Shown: positions 21,546 through 35,325, numbered from the stretch's first letter. The stretch is 64,000 bases of DNA from Ditylenchus dipsaci (GCA_004194705.1 SADC01001050.1:1-64000), one strand, 5' to 3'. Notes: generated by a model from the letters alone, not told the origin. Program-made: numbers and translations.

Positions 21546-22336
21546 TGAGATGCGCACACCCCATACCTTAGACGCAATCACTCGAAAGTGACTCTGGATG
21601 CATAAAAATGTATGCATACCAGAGTTTATTTATGCGGTAGGCCCAGTCAACAAAACTATGTTAACATCTTCTTTTCACACTAAATTGGCCCTTTTTGTCC
21701 TTTCCCACCCTAATATTGCCCTAAAATCCCTTCAAAATGGTCAAAATAGGTATATTTGGGTGGTCCCAAATCCAAACCGACAGGAGGCTGATGCAAAACA
21801 AAGAGGCTAAATTTCAACGTTGTTCTAAAAAGTGCATGTACGATGATTTGATTGTGTGTTTTTGTTTTGGGTGCCTGTTCAGCAGAATAAAGGTGGGTTA
21901 AATAGAATTGTAGATGATGACATCTAGTTTTTCCAATCTTTTTAGCGTAATATATGGGTTAGACTTCTTGTGCTTATGCGGTCGGAAGTTAAATGGGGAG
22001 GGCTTTGTATTCGGGATTTCAAAATTTTTCGTTTTGTGAAATAGCAATTTGGTCTTAACAAACGCGACTCCCCGCAAGATTTTGAGTCAAAAAAAGTAGT
22101 TTGCTCACCGATTAAACTAAATTTATTTTCGACTATCCAGGTAGTGTCTACCTGAGTGAAACCTATCCCAGATTTAGGCTAGTGTAATTTAAGCACATTT
22201 TAGCTTTTAAAACTCAGTCTTTTACAGATTTTGGTGTAGAAAAGAGCTATTTTTTATATTCTGGTTAAGTTTCAATTACCGGGTCATCTAGGTGAATATT
22301 CACATAGAATAAGTGGATATCACGTTTGAATAGGCA

Positions 22337-23176
22337 TACCGTATTCTCTCTAATAGAACCACATGTGGTTCTATTTTTCAACCCCCCTTTGGGTGGGTCA
22401 ATTCAGAGTGTGGTTTTCTAATAGAGAGTGTTGGTTCTATTTTCAACCTTCTGAAGATATTCAAGCATTGCAGCATACGCGCATAAGTCCTTTTTTACAA
22501 CAAAATTCGAACTTGTTCTGGTTTAGGGGGACGCTCATTTATACTATACTTTTATTGATTTTTGTTGATTTGTAACGTTCATGGTTATATCGATAATCTA
22601 TATAAATAGTTTAATAAGTAATTTCGTTGATCAAAGGCGATTATTGTCAGCTTGGTCACCATAATCGACTTTTGATCAACCTAAAAAATAAATATTAGTA
22701 AAAATGGCGCCCCCCTCCCCCCAAACCAGAACACCCCAAACTCTCAACACTCTAGAAATATCTTTATTATCAAACACAATTTTCTTGCGCTTCTTCGAGA
22801 TCGATCTCTGTATCAGATCAGCCATCTTCTTCTCATCACGCGGTGCTTCACCTTGTCTCGACCCCTCGGGACGGTCTAGACTTTCTTAAAGCAGTGGATG
22901 GCGTTGTCCTCACATCCATCGGTGGCATTGAGAACTCGCACGATTCGAATGACTCAATTATGAGCTCCTTCGAGAGATTCTCGGTAGGCTTCCCACAATC
23001 CATTGGAATTTGACGGCCGTTGGCGCAGCTTGAGAGTGTTGAGGGGTGTGGTTCTATTTAGAGAGTGTTGGTTCTAATAGAGAGTGTGGTTCATTTCACA
23101 ACCTCCTTGGTGGTGTGGTTCTATTAGAGAGTGTGCTTCAAATAGAGAGTGTGGTTCTATTAGAGAGAATACGGTA
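22337..23176. mobile_element. Inverted-repeat element with TACCGTATTCTCTCTAATAG ends
   Basis: The left end TACCGTATTCTCTCTAATAG is the inverse of the right end at 23,157-23,176. Both ends carry several copies of a GAGAGTGTGGTTCTAT unit. It encloses the transposase remnant at about 22,840-23,035. Confidence 0.75.
22840..23035 (-). pseudogene. Possible pogo/CENP-B-type transposase C-terminal remnant
   Basis: The antisense reading contains RQRPSNSNGLWEAYRES and, after a frame change, a segment with VRVLNATDGCEDNAIHCF. It resembles the C-terminal block of Tigger/pogo DDE transposases (a short SF, a Cys, then an LDG-EDD-type motif). No catalytic acidic residues are visible, so this is a tentative relic. 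Confidence 0.35.
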
Positions 23177-23477
23177 AATTTTGAATTCTGTGTGAAGTGG
23201 ACAGTCAGAAGACACGAATGGGGCATGTGCAGGTTGAAAAGAGTCTTTTCAAAAGACTAAGAATGAACAAATGACACGAAAACACAAACCCTAATATGCC
23301 TACATTGAAACACAAAAGAATCGATTTGCCAGAAAATCGAACGTTATTTGAAGTCAATTGTCCCATAATTCGAAATTTTCCGCCCAATTATCCGAAAGAT
23401 GAGTTTTAGTTGTGATGAGTTGTCCTAAAATGAATTGCATATTGGCGGGTATTTAAAAGTCATATAATTGAGGGTTA

Positions 23478-23598
23478 TGAGAAAAAATCGGGTCGGAAAA
23501 AATCGGGTCAGAAAAATCGGGTCGGAAAAAATCGGGTCAGAAAAATCGGGTCAGAAAAATCGGGTCGGGAAAAATCGGGTCGGAAAAAATCGGGTCAC
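23478..23598. repeat. Tandem repeat of AAAAATCGGGTCGG
   Basis: Eight or nine 14-15-bp copies of ATCGGGTCGGAAAA or ATCGGGTCAGAAAA. Confidence 0.85.
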
Positions 23599-24095
23599 TA
23601 TAATTTTTGTACCTGGGGAGTGGGAGGGGTGTTAAGACCTTTTTTGGTCAACTGTGAATAGTGTTTGAACATTTCGAAGTAATTTTTATGAAACGATAAA
23701 AGAGTTGTTTCCCAACGTTTTTCTACTAAAAAGTCAGGGTTTCAAAAAAATTGGTCTTTGGTCAATCATAAGTTGACCAATTGCCTCGGTTCTTCATGCT
23801 TGATTAACCGAAAAGGTATCTGGATATCTTTTGAAGTACCAAAAAAGATGTGATTTGAACATAGTTTGTCAGCTGGGGATTACCGAATAAAGAAAGGTAT
23901 GCATGCATTTTTATGCATCCAGAATCACTTTCGAGTGATTTGTGTCTGAGGTATGTGGGTATGCGCATCTCTAACCAACCAAGCCCCTGGCCCTTTTCTT
24001 GGGCGTATCGGTGTTTGAGAGTCAGAGATGCGCGCATTCGATTAGCTTAGACACGATTCCGAACAAGATCTTGATCGTAAATGCATTAAAGACTC

Positions 24096-24804
24096 GGCGC
24101 TACTTGCATAAACCCCCCCCCCTCAAATAAATTTTTTTTAAGTGTTTCCAAACGCCCTATATCGACCTAAAATTGCCTCAGAAGCTCGAAAGGCATTATT
24201 TTTGTGTTCTAGTCAATAAAAAATTGAGTTTTGGGACCACCCCAAATATACCTATTTTGACCATTTTTGAAGGGATTTAGGGGCCATATTAGGGTGGGAA
24301 AGGACCAAAAAGGGCCAATTTTAGTGTGAAAAAGAAAATGTTGAACATAGTTTTTGTTGACTGGGGCCTACCGCATAAATAAACTCTGGTATGCATACAT
24401 TTTTTATGCATCCAGAGTCACTTTCGAGTGATTTGCGTCTAAGTATGGGGTGTGCGCATCTCAACCCCAAGCAACCAAGCAATCGCCCCCTGCGCCCCCG
24501 AAGAGGGCGCAGGGGCTTGGTTGGTTAGAGATGCGCGCACTCCCTTACCTTAGACATAATTCCGAGCAAGACTCTTGAACAAAAATGCATTTAGAGACTA
24601 TTTTTGCCCAATCCAGTGACCAAAAACATTATAAAACAGGTAAAAGTCAAAATTTAAAAGTGTCCCAAAGTCAATTTTTTATTGATCAGAACTCAAAAAT
24701 AATGTTTTTTTTGAACTCCTGAGATTTTTGAGTCTATATAGGTTGTTTTTAAAACACTTTAAAAAGTTGATTGGGGGGGGGGGGGGTTTATATGCAAGTA
24801 GCGT
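24096..24804. mobile_element. MITE with GGCGCTACTTGC / poly-C ends
   Basis: GGCGCTACTTGCATAAACCC at the left and GGGTTTATATGCAAGTAGCG at the right are inverse apart from the variable C run. The GC-rich hairpin lies inside. Related copies: 57,006-57,692 and a half-copy at about 58,107-58,499. Confidence 0.75.
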
Positions 24805-26733
24805 CAAAGACTCTTTTTGCCCAGCTCCAGTGATTCAAAACCTGTAGAATAAGCAACTTGCACATTAGCGGAAAGACTTATCCGGATGTGGTTGACATCA
24901 AACTGATTCACGCTTGCTGCAACAAAGATACTTGTTCTGCTGAGGCCTCTCGCGATCTTCTTTAGCATTTTTGATAGGGAGTATTGTAATGAAAGAAACG
25001 GCATCGATGGTTTACATATTCTGAAATGAAAAATAGAAGGCTAAATACCGGTATATACCCCAGCACTTCTGCCTGGATACTACCTAAGTATCACTAGCTA
25101 GGCAGTTTCTACCCGAGTACCGATAACTGACGCTACCTTGGTACCTTCTTTCGGCTCTAGGTAAATTCATCCTCGGTAAATCATCCTCGGTAAATTCATC
25201 CTCGGTAAATTCATCCTCCGGTAAATTCATCCTCCGGTAAATTCATCTCTAATTTTGTCTTGACAGGAATATTGGGAAAAATATTTGTTTGTTATTTCAA
25301 CGGTCCTCATCTACCTGCAGTAGCACCAGTCCACCCCATTACCTCGGGGTAATTTTTTTGAACCCCTGAAAAATCGAAAAAAAAAATTTTTGATTTTGAA
25401 TTTTTGGGTGCTCAACCAAATCTAAAAGTGGAATTAACTAATTTCGTGGTGATTTAAAAAAATGCAAAAAACAGACTTGCAAACTAATTTTTCTGAGCTG
25501 AGATACAGGGTGCTATGGGGTAATTAATAGAGAGGGGGTAATTATTAGAAAGGGGGTAATTGATAGAGAAAATACGGTAAGTACGTATAAAGTAAAAATG
25601 TAAAATCCAAAAAATCTTCACGCAGACAACCAAGTGGTGTCTTTTTTCAAAATTTGCGAATAAAAACAGTGTATTTTTGAACAGCTTGAAAGCAAAAATC
25701 TTGGCGGTCATTTTGACATATTTATGAGCTTGGGGTAATAGGAAGATAATATCGCATTACTTGAAAACCTGTGGGTGCTAGCTAAATTTCGATCATGCAA
25801 AACTGATAAATTTCTAGACCCTATTTCAGTCTCTTAATTCGGCTTTGAAGCAAAAACGACCGGCACCACTGTGCTCAGCACGTTCTGTTCTACCCGTTGT
25901 CACTAATGGGCGCACCAGGGTAACCCGTATCGAGAGTTGCGCGAATTCAAACAAATATTGAAAAAAATACAATATCACAAAATGTACGAGTTTATTTTTT
26001 TGAGTGTGGTTTTCAGTAGCTTTCTAAACAAACAGTCTCACAAATTTCAGCTCAACATGTAGCCTGATAAATTTGCTACAAGATTCATAAAAGCGCGTTG
26101 ATCAAAGTTACATGTGTAGAAAGTTATGGCACATAGAAATCAAAGTAAGAGAATTCGGAAAATCCGTACCTCGAGAAAGAAGTGGTGATTTGTCTTCACT
26201 TCACGAAAAAAATGTACTATGCTCACTGTTATTTGAAAGCTGATATCCTTGCGGTCATTTTGATATAATATGAATGCGGGTGTAGTATGACGATCATGAC
26301 GCACCACTTGAAAACATGTGGGTATCCAGCTGGATTTTGACCATGCACAAGTTCTTACTTCCCGAAGCCGTTTTCACCAACTTCGTCAGACATCGAAGGG
26401 AAAAGGACCCGCCCCATCGTGTTCAGCACATTCTGTTCTACCTGTTGTCGCAAATGGGCGCACCGGGCCTTCTCGTGTTAAAGAATCTGCCAAAAAAAGT
26501 CTCTCAACGAACTTTTTGAAAAAACACTACTTGAGGTACCCTGGTTATTTGTACATGTTTGTCTCACCAGGGTACATCAAGTAGTGTCTTTTTTAAAAGA
26601 CCTTGTTAAGAGATTTTTTTGCAGACTCGTGAAGATCACCCCGAAGTTATATAACAAAGTGCTGCCTCTATTTCCAGGTCCTTTGACAAATTGTGGAGAA
26701 CGGGCTAACTGAAGTTGCCGAAAAACCATGATA

Positions 26734-26890
26734 CAGTAAACCCTCGATTTAACGGCCCCCTGGGGACCGGCCTTAGGGGGCCATTAAATCGAAGGGCCGT
26801 TAAATCGGGCGCCGTTAAATCGAGAGGCCGTTTAATCGAGTTTCTTTAACCAAAAGTGTCCAAAGGGGCCGTTAAATCGAGGGTTTACTG
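26734..26890. mobile_element. Second copy of the CAGTAAACC MITE
   Basis: Equivalent of 11,792-11,948, in the same position of the second long repeat copy, with TA on each side. Confidence 0.85.
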
Positions 26891-27594
26891 TACGGGTATC
26901 ATGGTTTTAGACCATTTTTGAATCTGTATTATTTCATGCATTTTTTGTTGCTCCAACTTGTATGGGTTATTTTTATTCATGTTTTACTTATCTCCTATAT
27001 AGTATTAGAGATGCTTTGTCTGTTTGTCCACAACTGATGTTTTGTGTTTTTAGGAGTGTCTTTGTTTGGTTTAGTGGTCAATTTTTTCTTAAATTGAAGC
27101 TTGGAATCTCAGGAGCAGAATGGTTATTTTGGATTTTGGTTTTGAGATTTTTTTCATTTTCAATTTTTGGGTTCTAGTGAGCAAATTTCCTTCTTTTTCG
27201 TTTAAGAGTCAAAATATCGGAGCTGTTACCAGTAGACTTTAAACGACGCACGCTTAAAATATAGCCCAGAATCCCAGCTTTCTTTAAAAAAAGATCGTTT
27301 CAGAATGTGGACTGGAACCAGCGGGTATTGACGCTTTTGGGAAGGTGGTCAACTTCAAAAATATCAACTAACAGCCAATTAACAATTAACTGCGACAAAA
27401 CACCTGAACAATCTACTTAACATATTTTCATTTTAAAAAAGTTTAAAATTTTAGAAATTTGTAAAAGAAACACAAAGTGCACACTTAACAATTCAGGGCT
27501 ACAAAATACCTAAAAAAATTCGAGAATGCAAAAAAAATAGAACATGCAAACAATCGCCCACAAAAATGCCTTTTATAAATCTCATATTTCTCCA

Positions 27595-28175
27595 AAACAC
27601 AAACAACGGTACACGATGTGTACTTCGTCTAAAAATGCCCAAAATCATCTCAACATTGCTTCTTTTGGTGTTTAACGCTGAGAAACACATTTTCAGGGTT
27701 AAGAAAGCAACTTTTATTCAAAAAAAATTCCTAGGTTCCCAAGGCAAAAATATCTGAAAAAATCTCGGAATTTTTTTTTCTTGAACCGGCGCCAAAATAT
27801 TTTTAAAGGGAATAAGGGGTGTGATAGGAGGGGAAGAAAATAAAAGGGCCACTTATGCGGGAAAACGATAAAAAAAAATATTTTGTACTATTTTGCCTGT
27901 CTCACTATGTTTTTCAACATGGGCCGTGGCAAAAATAGGCTCTATATGCATTTTATGATCAAGAGTGCTTCTCGGAATCATGTCTAAGGTAAGTGAGTAC
28001 GTGCATCTCTAATTCTCAACTCCCTTGCGATCCCTTCGGGGTTCTTCACCATCCCAGTGGAGACCGGACACGTACTCTCAATCAGTAGTTGTCAAATTCC
28101 ATAAATGAAAAAGAAGCAATATTGAGATGATTTTGGGCATTTTTAGACGAAGTACACATTGTGTACTTTAGCCAG
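27595..28175. mobile_element. Second copy of the inverted-repeat element with copied exon
   Basis: Counterpart of 12,650-13,240, including the copied sphingomyelin-synthase-like exon fragment at about 28,045-28,105. Confidence 0.6.
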
Positions 28176-28676
28176 AAATAATAGTTCTCTAATGAGTGTA
28201 TATGTGTTTGTCAATGTTGTCTAAGCCTATGGGCCTAAACCTGAGACAAAGTCTTAATTATTTGGTGGGGTATATTTCAGTAGGGCTTCTTGGGAGGGGT
28301 GATTTCCAGTGGCGCCAAAATTCTGCAATAACGAATGACTTAGGTCGAAAAGATTTTTTAAAAGCGTTAGGCACAAATGGTTTGCAAAAGAAATTCTGGT
28401 CACACAAGTTGCGCGCTCCCACTTCAATAAGGAATGTAGGAAATGTGGGTGATCGTAACCTGCCTCACTTTTGATCTGGTGAACATTCAAAATTACGGAA
28501 GAAAATAATACTTCTTTATTTATCGAGATGTACATATAGCGTATAATATCTTGAAAACTGAGATGCATAGTGCAAAATGAGCAAAAATAATATATAATGC
28601 AATGATCAACCAACATGTTCTTTCTTGCTAGCCGCATTCTGACGGGACCTAGATCTGAGCGTCATACCATGGTTTA

Positions 28677-31600
28677 TCACAGTACCGTTTTTGGTACCCT
28701 TCGAATCGTTCGGGTTGAGAACTTCTGGCAAATCTATTACCCTTCAACTACAATTGAATCGACATCACTCAAACTTCCCTCCCACGGTAGATCAAACTCA
28801 TTTTCAACCTTTCCTAGTCCTCCTGCTTCAAAAAACCTACAAGATATATAAGTGCAGATAGCTTAGTAATTTGAAGAAAATCTTTACCATCCCAGTGGAA
28901 ACCAGACACGTACTCTCCAATCAGTATTTGTCAAATTCCATAAATTATAGGCATTCCTTAATGAAAAAACTAGTAAAATTACAAGAAAACGGCTCTAACA
29001 TACGTATGATAATACCTGAAGAACAAAATCTTAACCTCAATCTTAACCGAATTTAAGCGAAATAACACTTACAAGAACATTCGCGAGGCAATGTAAAAGG
29101 CTACAAACACTTTTATCCATTAGATAGATAAATGGCAAAAATATTACCCATAAAAACGTCAATTGAATAATGCTAAACAATTATTTATATAGCTTAAAGA
29201 TGAAGCGAAAAAAACACCTCATGCCCGGCAAGAATCTAAAAATGATAAATATAAGGTACAAAGAAACTGCGAAGTTTTTTCAAATTCGATAAACAACAAC
29301 TTACAAAAATATCCCAAAGCAATTGAGAACCCAGCCTGAAAGCTCTCAAATTATTAAAACTCAATAAAAAAATTCGAACCAGTTGTGTGCACCATATGCC
29401 AATCACTAGGAGTATCTAAAGCTGCTATGTAAATCGATCTGACAATATTCTTGGCCACAAACATTCGCTGATAAAAAATTGAGAAGCGTTAAGGTGGCTG
29501 TATGCCCACTGAACATGTAATCTCCTAAAACATCAAAAAGCATACAAAGAATATATAGCTAAAAAAATATTGGGCAAATCGGAATTTCGCCACAAAAAAA
29601 TCTGAATTTTGAAGCAAATTTTCGTTTCGCCCAAAGCTCTTATTTGCCCAAAAATATTTATCAAACTACGCACCACACGTTCTAACACCTTGAATGGACA
29701 TGCCCATGTGAAGCTAAAAATTGCCTATAAATGTTGTCAGCCAAGTAATCAGAATGAACCCAGATATCAATTGCATGCTTAAACTGTTCTGACAAGGTAT
29801 CGTATCTACCGGCCTGGCACTCAAAATGTATTCCAGGCACAGAGAGAGAAGTTACAAGCTGAACTTCAAAATTTCACTTTAAAAAAAGAGACACCTTACC
29901 ATTGTTAAACACCTGGTCAAGAATACCGTACCTCCAAGAGCGAACCTAAAGTCTGGGAGATAAAGGTTTGGTCATAATACGAGATAGCAGTGGTATAACT
30001 CACATTCGCCTCATGATAATAACCCTAAATAATCAGTTTTTTGAGTAACAAATATTTTAGAATTTTCGAGAAACTCCAATATATTTAAGGGGACATACTA
30101 ACCTGTGTTTGTGGAACACAATCACTGTGAGTAAAAATAATGCCATCGAAATAATTATTAGCTCACACAACTCAAAAGCCCATGGTATAAGCGGCAGATT
30201 GCTTAGAACCAAATCCGGTAGAGGAGGGTATTGCTTCATGTCTACGAAGTATTATTATTATTATTTGTGTTTTGTGGGCAACAAAAGAATAAACAATCTT
30301 CCTACGGGAACTCTTGTATCAACCACAACCATCACCTAAACTTAGCTTAAAAGCATACCTAAAAAATGAGCCAATGCAATACACACCATTGAAGTAATCA
30401 AAACGATCAACTGACAGTAGACAAAAGACACCCCGAGTTTGAACAGAGATTTTGCTCTTGTATCCGGACTTTCTACTGAAAAAACCGACCGCTTACAAAG
30501 AGAGGCCTTAATGCTCACCCCGCCTAATTAGCTCGTCCTTGTTTAGAATGGTGATTTTCATGCGATAATTTCCATTAGCTCCGTCTATTATGTTGCTAGA
30601 CCCTACCACCCTGACAACGCTGAAATTGAATAGTCATTTATCATCACCATTATCATCATCATAAAGTACTGAAACCCTGGAACATACCTATGGGAATCAA
30701 TCACAGTCCTCGTGTCAGAATCATTTTCTGAGACTTTGATTTGAATTCTACCCCGCTTTCTGTAAATCCACATAGGCACTACGTACTCATTGGCCACTTT
30801 TCCAGTGCTACCAGCCTCGAAAATCCTGAATCGTGAAAATGATACTCATGATGTCGAAAATTGACCTCACCAGCTAAGTGGATACCATACTCTCACCTAA
30901 TAAAGAGTAATATTATTAGTAATGATATTAATGTCTCGCATTTAAAGATGGTGACCTTTTTCAGATTTTAGATTTCGTATCATGTTTAAATAGTTAGACA
31001 AAAAAAACATACCCGCCAATCCGTTTTCGCCAGCCTTGGATGGTTGTAAGCATGCGTATCTTAAGTGAGTTATTTATAATGAGTTGTTTTTAAAGCTGCA
31101 TCCCTAACGGTAGGATAGGAACATGCGAGACTGATGAAAAAAGCCAAAAATACATCGACCGAATAATGCTCGTGACCAGCTAATATGAAGTAGATTCCAG
31201 AGAGATTTAAAGCCCAGCTAAACACATTGACAGTCAGAACTGTTTAGCAAAGGCTGTAGACTTACGAAATAACATGCACAAACTTCCAACTTGACGGAGT
31301 ATCTGAATTCCATCTATTTTTAAATGAACTCCAGTAGTTTAATTGAAAACTAACATTCTGTTATGCAAAAGTTGAGCATAGTCTAAATTCATGAACACAA
31401 TAGAAAGGAAAAGATGATAAGAAGACAAAAAAGATCGTTAGCATACCAAAGTTGCAACGTGACCGCTAAAGCATGTGTGTTCGACCTGTATATAAGTTTT
31501 ATGAGGCGAATAGAAACCTGAACATGTAGTCACCTAAACCGACCAGGATGACTACAAACAAAAAAGTTTATTTTTAAAAGAGCATACCACATGTCCTAAT

Positions 31601-32120
31601 CCCTTGAATCGACATTCCCAAATTTATCTAAGCTTAAAATTTCAACCAGAAGGTCAATGAAAAAATCATCTACCCAAATATGAAAAGCCTGGATAAGCTG
31701 GTTTCAAATGTCCGATTTTTCTGAATACATTTTATCTTAAACTGCAACCTTTAAGTTAAACAAAGTAGCCCACTATATCTGGCAGTTAGAATATGCTCTG
31801 GGAACAGAAAGAGACGTGACCAGCATGGTAAAACTCCTTAGCAAGAATACAGATCCGAACAGCGAAAACTAAAAGAGTCTATCAGTCTAACAACGAAGAG
31901 ATCCACTGACCATTCTCCGAAGAATAACAATTCTAAAAGCAGCAAGGTAGCTACATAAGCAAAGTAAGTATAAAGTCTAACTTGTGTTTGTGAAAAACAA
32001 GCAAGCTGATCCAGAGTAAAACCATTGATATGGCAATCAGCTCACTTATTTCATAAGCATGATCAATTATTGGCAGTGCGTCAAGTAGCAGATCTGGCAA
32101 GCGGGGGTATTTCTCAATGC
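28677..32120 (-). CDS. Double-domain sphingomyelin-synthase/SMSr-like protein, copy B
   Basis: Same exon order as copy A (13,742-17,189), offset about 14.93 kb. It is in frame at two sites where copy A is shifted: the short exon at about 31,921-31,942 gives IVILRRM, and the exon at about 29,900-29,947 gives FALGGTVFLTRCLTM. It is itself shifted where copy A is intact (for example SRM near 31,130, the GIFF exon near 29,306, and two sites in the last exon). Both catalytic triads are readable. The stop codon position equals 28,677-28,679. The reciprocal pattern of one-base differences suggests consensus errors rather than decay; a true recent duplicate cannot be excluded. Confidence 0.8.
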
Positions 32121-32867
32121 CTGTGAAAATTTATTTACGACCTTACTACTTTGTTGGTCTTAAGGGGGTGAAAGCTGTTACGGAGATAGTCTCGACACGG
32201 AAGAATTATTCCAAGTTATCAGAATTTCTGAATACTTTCAAAAAATGCCCTAAAAATCAAAATGTAATCTCTATATAGTATTTGGGTCAGGGGGGTCCGT
32301 CACACTTTTTCTGAATTTGTGGTGTTCAAGACTGCTTTTTGCCTACTTTTTGCAATTTGATCTTTGATATTTTCCGGAACCCTCAAGTTCAACATCTTAG
32401 ATTTCTTTTAAGCACAAATACGTGAAATTAAAGATGCTTTAAAAAAAATTTTCCTTGCCCTCCAAATTGGTGATGGTGGATTTTGACCTGGATTTTTGGT
32501 GGATGTTTGGGTTCGAGGCTAATTTTCTGAAAGCTTTTGCAAACTAATGTCGTATATCTTTCCGGAACCTCAAGTTCAACATCTTATCTCTCTTTTGAGC
32601 ACAAACACGTATAATTGAAATGGCTTCTAAAAAGTTTTCCTTGCCCTCCAAATTGGTGATGGTGGATTTTTGCCTGGATTCAAGGTGGATTTTTGTTTTC
32701 AAGCTCACTTTTCTGCCATTTTTTGTGAATTAATGTCAGACATCTCTGCGGAACCCTCAAGAGCGACATCTTGGCTTGCTTTTAAGCTCAAACACGTATA
32801 GTTGAAGCTGCTTCTAAAAAAAATTTCCTTGCCCTCCAAATCGGTGATAGTTAATTTTAGCCTGGAT

Positions 32868-33608
32868 CAGGGCTGGGCACGGGCCTCGATTTGCAGGCCC
32901 GGACCTCGTTTTCAAAAGCCCGGCCCGGGCCGGCCCGAAAAAGGCCGGAAAAATTTTCTCATTCGAAATTTTCGAAAATTTTTTTTTTAAATTAAAATTT
33001 TTACTAATATTTGAAATTTTAAGCTTTTTAAAAGAACTTTTCGCCTTAGAGAATTTTTTTATGCGCCTTCCTTACATTGTTTACAGAAGTACTTTTCCTT
33101 TACTTTTTTATTACTTATCTTTGGGCTATCTTGGTTTTCTTATGGCTTTTCTACCCATTGAAATAATTTGTGCGCTCCTTATTATCAAATAATTTAGTGC
33201 TTAAAGCTTCATTTAGATGTCATTAATTTATTTTTTTATTCGTTAGCAGTTTTTTATCTAAGAGCTGTAGTGGTGTGAAACGCTGCAATGATAACCTTGT
33301 TAGATTGCCAAAAGCCTGAGGATTTTTTTGACACCAAAGTTGTATCCAAAGGGAATAAAAAGGAAGATAAACAAGGTTTGCACCCACTGGGATTCGAACC
33401 TGGAGTTCGAAATATTCAATTGCAATAAATGTATAATGAATGGGCGCTTGAATGCAGAAAATTGTTAAACGGTGAAAAAATTCCTTTGAAATAGTGAAAC
33501 TTACAGTTGTCTGTAAGTTAACCGGGCCTAACCGGGCCGGCCCGGCCGGAGATTTTTAGGCCTGGCCCGGCCCGCCGCAAGCTTCGGCCCGGCCCGTGCC
33601 CAGCCCTG
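32868..33608. mobile_element. Second copy of the CAGGGCTGGGC hAT element
   Basis: Same ends as 17,938-18,676, here with the perfect 8-bp duplication GCCTGGAT on both sides (32,860-32,867; 33,609-33,616). Confidence 0.85.
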
Positions 33609-33620
33609 GCCTGGATTTAA

Positions 33621-34584
33621 CACGGGAAAGGCACGACCGGGTGTGCCTATTAAAAAACGTTATATACCAAAATGTAGCCCTAATTGAGCTAGTTAAGGAA
33701 CCGTTCGCAGAATCTGCTATGGATCAATCTACGCTGAGAAATAATCTTTTTAAAATTACAAAAAAATTGTGTTGACATATAAGTCAAGAACAACCCTTTT
33801 CAAACATGTGAGTTGGTGGCGAGTGGGTGAGTGGTGCGGCGCCGAACCTATTTCTTTTTTTTCGGGAAAGGTTCGACTCCAGTCGCGGAGACAGGTCAGT
33901 TCGCCCACGATCAGTTCGCCCGGTCAGTTCGCCCCAGATCAGTTCGCCCCGTTTTTTAAAAATGACCATTATGCCATAAAAACAAACCCAAACTTATTTT
34001 TTTAACTTTTTTGTAGTTCGGGAACATGTTTGAGTCCATCCTAACATACGCTGGCCTACCCTTGCCTAAGCCTAAGCCTAAAACAAAAACGGGGCGAACT
34101 GATCGTGGGGCGAACTGACCGGGGCGAACTGATCATGGGCGAACTGACCGTACACCTCCAGTCGCGTGCACGTCTTTTTTATTTTCGGTTTTTTTTAAAG
34201 CTTCACTTTCCTACACAAAATGACACGGGAGAACAATAAAAATATTTTTAACGTCGTCGGATTTGTAATACACATTGTGAACGGTATATATAATATATTT
34301 ATATATTTACGTAAATCATTGTCATTAATTGTTCGTTGTTCGTAAATGAAATATATAAATAGGTTCGGCGCCGCACCACTCATCCACCAACTCACATGTT
34401 TGAAAAGGGTTGTTCTTGACTTATATGTCAACACAATTTTTTTGTAATTTTAAAAAGATTATTTCTCAGCGTAGATTGATCCATAGCAGATTCTGCGAAC
34501 GGTTCCTTAACTAGCTCAATTAGGGCTACATTTTGGTATATAACGTTTTTTAATAGGCCACACCCGGGTCGTGCCTTTCCCGTG
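33621..34584. mobile_element. TTAA-inserted element with CACGGG ends, absent from the first copy
   Basis: It starts CACGGGAAAGGCACGACC and ends with the inverse GTCGTGCCTTTCCCGTG. TTAA precedes it and TAA follows it. The empty site in the first repeat copy reads GATTTAAGGTAAA at 18,681-18,693. The ends match the family of the 9,684 element. Arms of about 230 bp are inverse copies. The interior holds inverted arrays of CAGTTCGCCC (33,896-33,950 and 34,090-34,160), which look like a further nested element. Confidence 0.85.
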
Positions 34585-35104
34585 TAAGGTAAATTTTTGT
34601 GTTCAAGCCCACTTTCCGCCATTTTTTGCAAAATAATGTAAAATATCTCTGCAGAACCCTCAATTACATTACCATGGCTTTCTTTTAAGCACAACACGTT
34701 CATTGAAAATGCTTCTAAAAAAATTTTTCCTTGCCCTCCAAATTGGAGGCCCTCCAACTCCAATCAAGTCCACTTTTCTGTCATTTTTGGAAATTAATGT
34801 CGAATGTCTCTGCGGAATCCCCAAGTTTCAACATCTGGCTTTCTTTTGAGCACAAACACGTATAGTTGAAGTTGCTTCTAAAAAAAGTTTCCTTGCCCTC
34901 CAAATTGGTGATGGTGAATTTTAGCTTGGGTTTAAGGTGGATTTTTGTGTTCAAGCCCACTTTTCTGTCAGGTAGGGTGGGTAAATGGCACTTAGGTTGG
35001 GATAGGTAGCCAGATAGGATGGTTAAGTGCTCAGGTGGAATCTCCACAATCAAACTTTGATATAACGTACACCCTGGGGACCAGGTCAGTGTACGTTATA
35101 GTAG

Positions 35105-35325
35105 GCTTAATATAACAGGCAAGGGTTGGCGAGGTAGGCGAGAATAGGTGAGGATAGGCAAGGGTAGGCGAGGATAAGCGAGGATAGGCGAGGATAGGCG
35201 AAATAAGTGAAAATAGGCGAGGCTGAAAGGGTGCGCGAGATAGGCGAGGTAGGCGAAATAGGCGAGGATAGGCGAGGATCAGCAAGGTTAGGTGAGGGTA
35301 GGCGAGGTAGAGTAGGTGGGTTAAC
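35105..35325. repeat. Second copy of the GGCGAGGATA minisatellite
   Basis: Counterpart of 19,205-19,425 with a few unit-level differences. Confidence 0.85.

Larger units (their letters stand above)
20171..26477. mobile_element. Expanded version of the CACGGG/TTAA palindrome, with nested elements
   Basis: The left arm is truncated by the gap (20,171 matches 10,314). The right arm runs to GCCTTCTCGTG at 26,477 followed by TTAA. Unlike the 9.68-11.53 kb copy, the arms are separated by about 5 kb: 20,518-21,820 is inverse to about 24,200-25,500, including inverted GAGGATGAATTTACCG arrays (20,745-20,880 and 25,150-25,250). 22,337-23,176 is a separate element at the centre. The structure therefore nests one inverted-repeat element inside another. 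Confidence 0.75.
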
